The position numbers and the translations under genes were made by a program. Below the pieces are notes generated by a model. That model ran no database searches, was not told the origin of the DNA, and saw nothing but the letters and a program-made list of their open reading frames with translations. From assembly GCA_900175165.2 (NCBI GenBank), contig FWWN02000177.1, forward strand, positions 1 to 64,000: a stretch of DNA of 64,000 nucleotides, given 5' to 3'. The DNA comes from Rhizomucor pusillus (lineage: Eukaryota; Mucoromycota; Mucoromycetes; Mucorales; Lichtheimiaceae). Every line of letters starts with the position of its first letter. The stretch's first letter is position 1. Of this stretch, positions 48,570-59,922 are shown piece after piece.

Positions 48570-50008
48570 ATGGGTCTTCTCGATATTGTTCCCGCTGGCG
48601 TCGTTACTGGCGACAACTTGCGCAAGCTCTTTAACTATGGTACGTTGACGACGTGGTATACGCTGGAAGCATCATCGGTTTGCCAGCCAGCCAGCCACCA
48701 CCACCATCATCGAAATTTTTCGAGTCAATGAAAAAACTGAACATTGCCGACCATGTAGCCCGCGAGCACAAGTTCGCTATTCCTGCCATCAACTGCACTT
48801 CCACGAGGTACTGTATATACATCTGTCTACCTATATGGGCATAAGCGGGAAAGCACACATTTGCGAGGAGGGAAATTGCGGGAGATTAACGGGAATGCGA
48901 CACATCTGAGTGACTATCAGTTGCCCATCAAACAAATCACGCGGAATTTCAAGTAACTGATCTCTGTTATCTCTCAGCACCATCAACGCTGCACTTGAAG
49001 CCGCACGCGACATCAAGTCCCCCATCATTATCCAGTTCTCCAACGGAGGCTCTGCCTACTTCGCCGGTAAGGGCTTGAGCAACAAGAACCAGGAGGCCTC
49101 CATCATTGGTGCCGTCGCTGGTGCTCAATATGTCCGCTCCGTCGCCAAGGCTTACGGCATCCCTGTTGTCGTCCACTCTGACCACTGCGCCAAGAAGCTC
49201 CTCCCCTGGTTCGATGGTAAATAAGTACAGCTGGACGAAGTGGTTACTTGGAAAAAAACGCTAAGCGGTTTTTTACTGTTTGAAAATAGGCATGATCGCC
49301 GCCGATGAAGCTTACTTCAAGGCCAACGGCGAGCCCCTCTTCTCCTCCCACATGTTGGACTTGTCCGAAGAACCCAAGGAAGAAAACATTGAAATCTGCT
49401 TGCAGTACCTCAAGCGCATGGCTCCCATGGGCTGCTTGCTCGAGATGGAAATCGGTATCACCGGTGGTGAAGAAGATGGTGTCAACAATGAAAACGTCGA
49501 CAACGCTGCTTTGTACACTCAGCCTGAGGATATCTGGGACATTTACAAGGCTTTCAGCGAGGTCACTGATCTCTTCTCTATCGCCGCTGCTTTCGGCAAC
49601 GTCCACGGTGTCTACGCCCCTGGCAACGTCCGCTTGCACCCCGAACTTTTGGGCAAGCACCAAGCCTACGTCAAGGAGCAGCTTGGCACCGAGCATGACA
49701 AGCCCGTCTTCTTCGTCTTCCACGGTGGCTCCGGCTCCACCGAGGAGGAAATCGCCACCGCTGTCAGCAACGGCGTTGTCAAGATGAACGTCGACACTGA
49801 CACCCAGTGGGCTTACTGGATCGGTTTGCGCGACTACTACGAGAGCAAGAAGGCTTACTTGCAAACTCAGGTCGGTAACCCCGAAGGTGAGGGCAAGCCC
49901 AACAAGAAGTTCTACGACCCTCGTGTCTTCATCCGTGAGTCCGAAAAGACCATGATCGCCCGTGTCCAACAAGCCTGCAAGGACCTGGGCAATGTTGATA
50001 TCTTGTAA
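48570..50008 (+). CDS. FBA1: Fructose-bisphosphate aldolase, class II
   Basis: Zinc-dependent glycolytic/gluconeogenic aldolase, interconverting fructose 1,6-bisphosphate with dihydroxyacetone phosphate and glyceraldehyde 3-phosphate. Four exons: 48570-48639, 48759-48807, 48978-49216 and 49290-50008, about 358 residues. Motifs: FAIPAINCTSTSTINAALEA; the zinc motif VVHSDHCAKK; EMEIGITGGEEDGV; FGNVHGVYAPGNVRLHPELL; FHGGSGSTEEEI; KMNVDTDTQWAYW. The ending KDLGNVDIL is usual for fungal enzymes. Codon use is strongly shifted to C-ending codons compared with neighbours, as expected for a very highly expressed gene. All active-site residues I can check are present. Confidence 0.97.
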
Positions 50009-50706
50009 ATAGACCTATCATAAGTATTTTTTCCCTTGTAAGGTGCTAGAGCATCCTCTATCAAAAGCAAATAATGTAGAATTGAAAATACAAATATAAT
50101 GTATTTGTTTGTTGACGATTTTGCGCGAAACTTAGAAATGAAACAAATGTAATATTCTCAAGATAGCAGCAGTCGCCATCTCACTATCTCGTACATTGCA
50201 CACAAATATCAATGAAGATCAGTACACAGTCCACGGGTGTAGCCATCCACTTCGTTGTCTTCGCGGCAATAGATTTAACACCATCAAAAATACTGAAGTG
50301 GAGGCCATGATTAAGTTATGATCCTGACGATGTTAACTGGGACGTAGACCACAGTCCACAAACTTTACAAGTTAGACCGTACAAAAACTGGCTTCTACGG
50401 CAACCACAATTCCGTAGCACACACCAATATCGGGATTTGCTGCAATAACTGCGTGTCTAGTTAATGTAGAGGAGACCCGAGAATATGGTTTACAGCACAA
50501 AAGCATGCTTTTCAAATCGAAAACTACCAACCAATAAAATCTAGAAGAAATCCAGGACGTCCTTCCGCAAGTGTGCCCTTCCCGGGCCGAGACGGGCATG
50601 CCAGGGCGATGCTCTTTTTCCTTTTATATTATTTTTCTTGCCAAAACGACAAGTGGTCAGCATAGAGAGATAAGACAAAGATAGAGCGACTAGCGATAAA
50701 GCCAAA
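50009..50706. other. Intergenic region
   Basis: No gene seen. It contains the aldolase 3' flank and the lipase promoter region. Short frames on the minus strand have no family features. Confidence 0.5.
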
Positions 50707-53700
50707 ATGAGCCGCCGTCCCATTGCGCCGTTTCAGTCCTCGACATCGACAGATCTACTCAGGTCTTTCTCGAAACACGACGACCTCTTGTTGCCAGGTC
50801 AACTTCAGGCGGCGGCGGCACCACCACCGCCCAAAAGGGTCCCCCCTCGGCGACTGTCGCTCCCAGATCTCAAAGACCTGAGAGAGGAATGGGCTCGCAG
50901 GGAGGCACTCCAAAAGAACGAGCTACCACCAGGAAAGCTACAGGTATGTGCCTTGATGATAAGGGCAAGACGAATCCAGCACGCTTATATCGTAATTATA
51001 GGTTGATTTGCTGAATATCAGGACCGACATTAAAGTCAAGCGGCCCGTCATTCGTCTGCGTATGGGTCCGCAGCGATATTTTTCGTCGAGATCCAAAGAT
51101 CAGCATGGAAATTGGAACGAAGGATTTTTGTTTACCATCTCATACCACAATCAACTTTTCGACACTATAGAGGTAAACACATACTTCCATGCCACCCATA
51201 CTGAATATTGCCTGACTTGATATATTTTGAGATAACAGCTTGACTTGTTTGATAAACGGAACGGCTGGCGTTCAAAGACGAGACATATCGGTAAAGCCAA
51301 GTTGCGATTATCGGTTTTGAATGGTCGTCAAGATGTATTCTTAACGTAAGAAAAATGGGAGGATTGTATTAAGCAAGCATGATTTTGATATACGAAATCA
51401 GGTTTTTGCCCATGTATGAATATCACACACGTCGTTACTTGCCAGCACACATACAGTTACCACACAATTTCCTAAAGACACACATACCACGTTTCCGCAC
51501 ACAGGAGCATGTCCAGTATCAACAGCAGCATCCCAGCCACCGCAAGCATTCCATGACACCACTCATAGGTTCCATTCAAGTTCGCATCCGTTACACATAC
51601 CAGAATCCACCCGACGCTGAATTCCATCATCTATTGTCACCTATCTACAACGAAGCAGATAACCTTAGTTTTGTTAGCAGTCACCTTGACCGGGCCACTT
51701 TATCGTCGTCATACAGCAGTAGAAGCAAGAAAAGCGCAGGCAGTGTCCGAACAACGAGCAGTCGCCGATCCGTGTTTACACAGGGCACCATCATGACTAA
51801 CGGGACGTACAGTCTTGATGAAGATAGTAGCAATAATGATGACAACGATGAGAATACACGTTCTAGCGACAACGACAATCACAGTGAACATAGGAAATCG
51901 GCAGAAGAGCATGGTTTTCACGATGCCGTGGAACCGAAGCTCGTGTATCTTGATGATATGAAACATGTTTCAACAGACGGCGAGACGCCTAAATCAGGCA
52001 ACACGGTGTGCAGCCAGTCATCGATCGACCTCGTGTTTAAAGAGCATCTTCAAAATAAATTGGCCCGACGCACGGAAAGCACACGCAGAATGGATGTTGG
52101 CGGTGGAGGAGGATTTGGTTTCTCGCGCTCTGATGCTGAGAATCGTCTCCGCCGAAAGCAATCGCAATCCAGCATCAAGAGTCACAACTTTGGCGATAAG
52201 AATTTTGCATTCCGTTGGATCAATGAATCATTCGAGGAGGTGGCGTTAGCGCATCCTAGTCTGGATCGAATGATTGGTTTCGTCGTCAGTCCGCAAACTC
52301 GCATCTTGGTTCGCGCCGTTGTCAAGATATTTACCGGTTTTGTAGGTTTTACTTTTTGATAGCCGCAAAAAGGAGAAGGAAGAATGAGAGACTACTAGAT
52401 GCTGACACAGTTATCTCCAATCTTCGAAGGGACAAGGATTCAGAATAACTGGACTGAAACTTCTATCATTGCTGTGGTTGCTGCAGAGCTTTTATGTGGA
52501 TATACCAAGGTAATTTGAATTAGTGACAGGAAAGCGCAGATTTCAAACCCACATGATATTAGACCTCCTCCTTCTGAGAAAGTCACAGACTTAAGATTCC
52601 TCGACAAGGCAAACTACTTTCTAGGTCACGCTATCATTGCCTATGTAAGTTGGAAATGATAATGCTATCAAGAGAACTTGGCAGAATACTCAACGACGAT
52701 CCAGGGCTGGAGAGGACTCTCCTATCTCGGAGACTATGCCAAATATTTGAAAGGTATGAATAACTTTGCAAGCTGCCACTTTCTTTCTCCTCTTGGAAAA
52801 ATTTTGTTAAGAATTTTCTAGATGTGATGAAAACAAGGTCCAACAAGGAAGCCATTGTGCGTTATCTCAAGATACCTCAGGAAGACCTTCTTGGATACGA
52901 GTATGGCCTGCGCAAAGGTGCAGTGTTCCAACCGAGCTACTTTGTTGCTATTGACCGTGGCTACGAAGCTATCGTGCTCGGTATTCGTGGCACCTGGGTA
53001 AGTCCGAGTAACTGTATCATGCCTTACATTTTTCTCTGACAAATTTAATATATGCTATAGAGTCTGTATGACTGCATTACAGATCTTGTATGCGAATACC
53101 GGCCGTGGAAAGGAGGATTAGTACATTCAGGCATGCTTGCGTCTGCACAGTGGTTTTTTACCCGCATTATACCACAAATCTACCACTATGTCCACGAGCA
53201 GGCCGACTCTGAAGTGCGTCCGATCAAGTCCTTTATTATCACCGGCCACTCTCTAGGTGCAGGCACGGCTGCGCTGCTGACGATGATGGTTGTGGACCAT
53301 TTGGAGGAACTTCGACGCTTATCCGGTAACCCTGATTTCCAAGTTCACTGCTACAGCTATGCACCCGTGGCGTCGGTATCTTTGGATTTGAGTGAAAAAT
53401 ATGCCGAGTATATTGACAGCTTTGTATGCCACGACGACCTCGTGGCGAGGTTATCATATGGCACTGCAAGCTGCGCAAAGGAGCTGATTATGGACGCAAT
53501 GATTGCTGTCGACGGTATGGGCGGTACAAGCAAAATCAACGCAGACAGCAAAGCTCGAAAGGCATGTTTCGATATCATTGAGGCGCGGCGCCGAGAGATC
53601 TTCAGTTCCAAAGAACCACGATACCCGTTGCTGTATATCCCTGGCAATGTATACCAGTTCCGCCGCCCCGATCCGAAAACAGGTGGTGCTCAAACCTGCG

Positions 53701-54158
53701 GCAACCGTCCAAGAGCGTCAACGTCTGCTGCTGCAACTGAACCCACTCTAAAGTCAACAACTGCAACTGATCCTGAGGGTGAGTTGCCAGCAACCAGCAC
53801 GTCCGAGCCATCGTTGCTGCGACGTGCTACATCCCAGTCTACTCTCGGAGCAACAAAGGCAGCAGGAGACGCCGAAGATGAAGTAGAGCTCAGTGCATTC
53901 ACTTTGCACAAGAGTTCGCCATCTATCTCGGAGGAATTATTCATTTCAAAGACTTGTCTTGAAGACCACATGCTAGTAACATATCTCCAAGCTTTCCAAG
54001 CTGTGCGCCAGGACTGCATGCGGGAACTGTCACAAAGACACAAGGATTCGATGAACAGCGACACATCCGATACCGAATCTTTCGCAACCGTCCCGAGTAT
54101 CCAAGTCCAAGATCCAGAAGGCAAAGTTGAGCCTGCAACCGCTTGTCTCTCGGCATAA
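50707..54158 (+). CDS. sn1-specific diacylglycerol lipase, class 3
   Basis: Alpha/beta-hydrolase predicted to release the sn-1 acyl chain of diacylglycerol. About 950 residues in ten or so exons. The N-terminus is Pro-rich (SRRPIAPFQSSTSTDLL) and is followed by a C2-like segment (PVIRLRMGPQRYFSS, NEGFLFTISYHNQLFDTIE, GKAKLRLSVLNGRQDVFLT). A long acidic/Ser linker runs through 51700-52150. Short exons (about 52430-52760) precede the catalytic part: GYEYGLRKGAVFQPSYFVAI, AIVLGIRGTWSLYDCITDLV, the nucleophile elbow ITGHSLGAGTAALLTMM, and YAPVASVSLDLSEKYAEYID with the catalytic Asp in VCHDDLVARLS. The His is expected within the 53930-53990 part (CLEDHMLVTYLQAF). Stop at 54158. Exon ends around 52330-52800 are approximate. 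Confidence 0.87.
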
Positions 54159-55062
54159 CCCTTTTATCTTTTTTCATTTTCCGTTTTTGATCGTTGCACT
54201 CAATAAATGTTGGCCTTTGAACAGAAAGAAGAGATACTGAAAGATCGAATGATGAGGAGAGGAATCTTGCGGATTCTTGATTTCTGACTGTATCGAGTAA
54301 CTGTACGTTAATGAAATGCCTATCTAGTCATATGGTTGTTTATCGTTAAAACAGTGATCCAAGTCCTTTCTTAGCAAAGTATTAATCACATTCAATGTTT
54401 CCATCTTTTGCATCCTTGAACTATTCCAGCACGCAGTAGGAACTAGTAAACTATGTACAGATAGTTGACTTGTATGCTATGCAGCGAGCTAAACCTGATC
54501 ACATGGATAATCTTTTTCCTTACAAAAGATAAATTCCTACATAGGAAATGCGGGCTCCTTTGTCGCAGTACAGAGAACTGATCACATTTACAATTACCAT
54601 CTTTCACGTTGTTGCTATAATATTTGAGCTCCCTCCCTTTGTGACACATCAATGTCGCGTCAAGGATAAGGACACTGCGCAGAAGCAGGAAGCGATCTGG
54701 TAGAAATTCGAGCCGCGCTCGAGGTCGAGTTCCCTTCGCAGCATGAGCGGGCCAGAAAAGAGCGGTTAGGAGGTGCGGGATTCAGGGAGACAACTTGCTT
54801 TCAACAGCATCACGAGCAACAAGAACACGCAGCAGAAAAACAAGAACCGATATTAGTTACTGTTCTCTCTCTTCCTTTCCCCTCCTCTTATTCCTTTCGT
54901 TACCTTTCTCTCTTTTTTCTTTTTACGTTTTCCCTTTAAAACTATTGGCTCACTCCGTTTCTAATATCTCAAACATTCATTTTACAACGTATTCGCATTC
55001 AGCTTGTCACATTAAAAAGAAGTAGTAGTATTATCTCATAGGAAAATATAAGTGTGTGCAAA
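54159..55062. other. Intergenic region with CT-rich leader
   Basis: No gene seen. From about 54862 to 54945 the plus strand is almost entirely C/T, probably part of the promoter or leader of the following gene. Confidence 0.5.
54862..54945 (+). promoter_or_regulatory. Pyrimidine tract upstream of the 2H-like gene
   Basis: A C/T-rich block about 120 bp before the ATG at 55063, of the same kind as those before the RhoGAP and ceramidase genes. Confidence 0.45.
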
Positions 55063-56055
55063 ATGACCCAATCTGCTGTCGATTTGCCCGATACCCGTTC
55101 AGCGATATCAACACGGACAGCTATGGAAAGCACTTTCAGCAGCACCGAGCCCGTTTCCACGACAGCGTCGTCGATCTCTGGTGTGCCCGACTTTACCGAG
55201 TTCAAACTCGATCCTTTCCATCTGACTGCAGATTCAGGAACTCCAGCTCCTCATCGCCTTCAGGAAGCCCGTCGGTCGCTCTCGTTACACTTGGAGCCAT
55301 GCCCCGACACTGCATTTGCAAAGTCGCTGAAAACGTTCCAGGAACAGTCCTTTACGCTGTATGGACCGAACCAAGCTCACAACTCGCTGCCGCACATTGC
55401 AGTGCTCGGTCGAGTGCACATTGAGCGTGGGCCGGATAACTTGCTGGAAAAGTGGCATGCCTACGACGAGTTTGTCAGCGTTGTTGAGCAAGAGCTGAAA
55501 GATGCACATTTGTTACCGCCGCCCACGTTTTGCGGCTACGAAATCATCCAGCGACCGTCGCGAGGGCTTGCGATGCGGTTCCGCGTCGAGCCTGCCTACG
55601 CAGCACTTGTCCGTCGCATCGAGCAGCGCGTCGCTGATAAGTGCACGGCGTTTGATATTCGGCCCATGGACCGGATGCATCTTGGATACAATGTACTGCG
55701 TCCCATGTCGAAGGAAACACTCAAGCGGATAAAGGACCTTGCACATGATACTATCAAGATCGAAATCGGAGGAGCTTGGCGACTTGTCCTTTACGAAGTC
55801 ATGCTCGAGAGTCGCGTCGTCGGCGTCCAGCAGCAAGTATCTGTCATCAACACTTGGCCCGTACGTCCTCCGTCCGCTCAGCCTTCTTCCGCATCATCCT
55901 TTTTCCTGCCAATGTCCTTGCGTGTAAAGCTCGCCGTCTTGTCCTCTTGGATTCGATGGAACGGCCCGAATACGGTGGACCCAAACAAACGCATCAAAGA
56001 GACTGGTGAAAATGAAGGCAGTAGCAAAAACAAGAATATACTCTCTCCTTACTAG
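55063..56055 (+). CDS. 2H-phosphoesterase-like protein
   Basis: Single-exon protein of about 330 residues from ATG 55063 (aaaATGACC context). The N-terminal 50 residues are Ser/Thr-rich. The core has two His motifs separated by about 120 residues, LPHIAVLGRVHIERG and MHLGYNVLRPMS, placed as in 2H phosphoesterases, with strands such as GLAMRFRVEPAYAALVRRI between them and WRLVLYEVMLESRVVG after. The canonical HxT/S pairs are replaced (H-I-A, H-L-G), so activity may be lost or altered. The C-terminus is basic. No closer family name is offered; the 2H link is inferred from motif layout. Confidence 0.55.
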   Translation: MTQSAVDLPDTRSAISTRTAMESTFSSTEPVSTTASSISGVPDFTEFKLDPFHLTADSGTPAPHRLQEARRSLSLHLEPCPDTAFAKSLKTFQEQSFTLYGPNQAHNSLPHIAVLGRVHIERGPDNLLEKWHAYDEFVSVVEQELKDAHLLPPPTFCGYEIIQRPSRGLAMRFRVEPAYAALVRRIEQRVADKCTAFDIRPMDRMHLGYNVLRPMSKETLKRIKDLAHDTIKIEIGGAWRLVLYEVMLESRVVGVQQQVSVINTWPVRPPSAQPSSASSFFLPMSLRVKLAVLSSWIRWNGPNTVDPNKRIKETGENEGSSKNKNILSPY

Positions 56056-56517
56056 TCATCTGGTGCTGGCATTCATACAGGTCTCCTCTCACACTCTAGT
56101 TTCCTGCTCCTCCATCCCTCCTTACTTGATGCCTTTTTCCCTTTTTCTGTTTGTTTCGGTCACAATATTTATATCTAGCTGCCCCACTCCTTTTTATCCT
56201 TTACATACTTAGTTAATGTTTACTACTCACGCAATATAGTCTTGTTGATCTATCTATTGCTTGCAACAGTCAGGTGATCAAGCCAGCTAATTATGTGTTT
56301 TTACCATACATTGAATGGTTCCATTGCATTCATTTTAGTAATAAACATTTAATGAGGACAACGATGATGATAGTACCAATAATAATAAAAAATGTAGCAT
56401 GGAACATTGGGGCGCGCGTGACAAAACAAGGCAAGGTTCTGTTTTCGTTCATCAAAGAGAAGAACAACAAAGGAAGAGATGCATTACTTGATTATATTAC
56501 AGTGCGACGGAAGGTTT
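56056..56517. other. Convergent intergenic region
   Basis: Between the 2H-like stop and the kinase stop. It is T-rich then AT-rich, with no gene seen; it should hold both 3' ends. Confidence 0.5.
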
Positions 56518-58868
56518 TCAAGTTCGACCAGTTCGTCCAATGGAAGCGGATCGGTTCAACCAGGAACCTAGCTTTGCAGATAAGCCGTGTCGCTGCCGCT
56601 GCTGGTGTTGCTGCTCCGAGACTGAAGAGGATGAGCGCTGATGCTGCCTCCTGGGCGACGTTTCCTCGGCAGCGTGCTGATTTTTGTACCTTACAGATGA
56701 GAATGGCGAGTGTACAGCGGGCTGCGGCGGTGAAATGGAAGGATCTTGTTGATAGTTATCGGGAAGACTCTCCTTTTGCGCTTCCGGAGGCAGAGGTGGG
56801 AGAGGTCGGTCAAATACGCTGGAAGGTGTCGTCACTTGCGTTGTAGGTGACGCCGATGTCCTCGTCGAACTGTTGCGTCGCAGCAACGCGTTAGATAGCT
56901 TGTGGAACAGCGTACGTTTCGGTTCAGTTGCTGGTGTGTTGCTGCTATTTGTGCTCGAATCTGGGGGCGTTGGGAGGGAAGCAAGTACTTCGGCAACTGC
57001 GACTGGAGTTGATGGTTGCGGAGGAGGAGGTACTGGTGCATGTTGGCTACGTACTGTTCCAGCTGGAGACGGCGCTTTGGACACCTGTTCATCTGTTGCT
57101 CTGTTGGGCAGGGTTTCCTGCGCAGTCAATGCATGCTGCGAAGTCGACGAACGCAACCATCGTTGTATGCGAGACATGTAATCACCCGAACCGATAGCTG
57201 CTGACGGCTGCGAGGCGAAACCTGGAACGCTTGCATCCGCTAACAGCTGATAATCTGGTCTGTTCGGCAAAGAAGATGGATGTACGCAGACGTCGCCTTG
57301 TGGTGCATCGTTTGCTCGTTTCGGGCCCAAGGATGAATGTATATTCTGCTGATCTCCATTATCTTGAAGGGACGCTTGGCTGCTTCGCGCAGACGAGCTT
57401 GCCCCAAGCCCTCCGTTGAGTGAAAAGTTAGATTCCACGGATGCCTTGCGAGAAAGGACGGGTTTCATACCAGACTGTGCCTCCAGCTCCATGAGTCTTT
57501 CCCTTGTAAGATGATAGAGCGAAATGAGTGGATGATATGCATCGGGCACAGACTGTGGATCGTCGTAGGGCACCATTGCCCTTTCTTCTTGAGACATGGG
57601 TGGAGGGCTAGGTGGTTTGCCAGCTTGCAAATGTGCTAACGGATACGCTGCTGATTTGTAGACGTCTGACTGGATGATGAGTTCCAACCGTCGGCGAATA
57701 TCGTTCACAGTACCGAGATCAAAACCCTTTGTCATTTCATCCAGCACAGCACCGTCGAGTGGCATTGTCAGAGGTTTACGAGGCGGCAAAAAGTTCTTGA
57801 CAAGCGCAGTGTTGTTGTCTGGATTCAGCCACGGATGTCGAATAACGTCGGCTAATATCATTCTTTTCGAAGGATCAGTGACAAAAATCTTCCGTAACAG
57901 GTCCAGACAGGATTCGCTGAGATGCGCTGGATAGGCAACTTGGCCCCGTTTGATCTTTTCATGCAGACCGGGCATTGTAGAGTCGTCGAATGGTACAGAG
58001 CCAGTGACCATGACATAGATAACGACACCCAAACTCCAGACATCGATTTCAGGACCCTTATAAGGCGATGCTCGCAAAAGCTCTGGAGCGGCAAAGTAGA
58101 GGGAACCGCAGTATGTTGTGAGGAGCTTCTCGGGGCCAAACAAGTTGGATAAGCCGAAATCGATGAGTTTGACGTTTCGGCCAGCCTTGTCAATGAGAAT
58201 ATTTTCGATTTTGAGGTCTCTGTGTACGATCGAGTTGCGATGGAGATAGTCAAGTGCACTGACAATTTGGCGTGTGAAATGCCGTGCTCGACGTTCGGAC
58301 AAACGTTGCCGTTTGACAATGTAGTGTAGCAGCTGACCACCATTGACATATTCCATTAATATGTAGAAATATTGGTTCGAGACCTGCATGTCCTTGAGGC
58401 TGACAATGTGTGGATGGCGGAGGAGCATCATGATATGTGCTTCTCTTATGGTTCTCATTTCGCGATTCTTTTCGCGAGCTTGCTCTTTTGCTATCTGGCG
58501 TGGAGTCTTGTTTTTGTCTGGTGCTGAGGAGGTCAATCCATACAGTTGAAAGTTTGCTCTGGGAACTATCTTGACGGCAACCTTGACATATATATAAACA
58601 GAGCCAAATTTAGTGCAACGAGTTTTTACACAAGAATAGAAAAGCATAAAACCTTTTCGCCAGTAACGCTGTGGACACCCAGTTTGACTTTGCCCATGCT
58701 TCCCTTGCCGAGATTCTGCTGCAAAACATAGTTGCCGATAGTTTTGGGATTAGGAGATCCTGCATAGTCGCGATTGGTTGCCTGCTTGCAGTGGACTGGG
58801 CTGCTCGGTATGTAATGGTCGTCTTTAGGCGGGGTAGGAGGAGCTTCGTCGAGGAAAGCCGCAACCAT
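56518..58868 (-). CDS. KIN1: Ser/Thr protein kinase, Kin1/Kin2 (PAR-1/MARK) type
   Basis: Predicted polarity/exocytosis kinase of about 765 residues. Exon 1 (58868 to about 58650) starts MVAAFLDEAPPTPPKDDHY and carries the glycine loop GKGSMGKVKLGVHSVTGEK. After one short intron the VAVKIVPR lysine is followed by a Kin1-like insertion (QIAKEQAREKNREMRTIRE) before helix C. Catalytic motifs are HRDLKIENIL, DFGLSN and CGSLYFAAPELL. After the kinase domain, FLPPRKPLTMPLDGAVLDEM and DAYHPLISLYHLTRERLMEL are Kin1 hallmarks. The rest is a Ser/Pro/Gln-rich tail ending RTGRT at 56518, without a KA1 domain. Upstream in-frame Met codons exist to 59081. Confidence 0.88.
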
Positions 58869-59922
58869 GTTTGGGCAGGACGGCGCTGGAAGAGCAAAGC
58901 GAGAGCAAGACGGCGAGGAGCAAGCAGAGTGCGTGGTTATTTTATGGTCTGATATGGAAGCTGGCGAATGTGGGACAGGTCTCTTTTTGCGTTCGCTTTT
59001 TGAAAATGGTAGACACATTCTGTACATCAAATTGGCAATCATTGGATTTGCAACAAACAACGCAAAGAAGCTGACAAACAAACGGTCTCGACCCCACTAG
59101 TTTATATGGTTTGACATTTGACACAATCAGCTCGGTGAATTTTCTACGGCCTCTCTCTGGGTTTGCCACCCAGGTCCAGTAGCAACATCTACTAGAAGCA
59201 ATTGCGCTCGCCTCGGTCTTTTAGAAGAAAGGTATAAACTTGCATGTGGGTCGGTCGGTCCGACCTCCTGCTACCACGAGGGACCTTGCTGACTCGTGGT
59301 TGCCACCGTCTCCGCCTGTCCGCCCGCGCCCTTTAAAAAGCAGCACCACCACTGTCAGCAACCGGTGCCCGCTGTACAACGCACAGACGTTACTGCCAGT
59401 AGAAGCAACAGTCCACCATCCATCCAAATCGCAAACACACACGTCAAGATCTGTACCATAATTCAATGTTACACTGCTGAACCTAGCAGTAGAGCAACAC
59501 AGTGGCAATAGCTGCAACCATCACTGTGGTTGTTTGTCGATCATTGTAGAAAATCTTGTTTGTGGCGATGCGTTGATCCTGCCGTTCCATAATAGGAAAA
59601 TCTGAAACATCTCACGGAGAAATCCTGACTCACTCGCATTTTCAAAGATTGCACTGCAGATACAGCCACCTACACCCAGGAAAGCCTACGCGTATAAACT
59701 CCTTCATACTTCATCGCTTGCAAGCATGATCCAGATAACTACTTCGAAGTCTACATTTACATCCTCAATGAGTTCCTGTGTTAAATAGTAAACTCCATTA
59801 CGTCTAACCATGCAGACCTTTCCTGTGCTACCTGATCGCATTAATAAGCTACGCAAATAAATAGTTGCACTGCAGTTGCTGCTGCGGTCTGATCTACCGT
59901 CTCTCTCTTTCTTCGCTTCCAA
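58869..59922. other. Divergent intergenic region, kinase and aminotransferase
   Basis: About 1 kb holding both promoters. Short frames only; no RNA gene recognised. A CTCT-rich stretch (59897-59918) directly precedes the PLP-enzyme ATG. Confidence 0.5.

Noticed and set aside
49244..49972. 242-codon open frame antisense to the aldolase
   Set aside because: Strong C-ending codon bias on the sense strand removes antisense stops; the product resembles nothing and the sense gene is certain.
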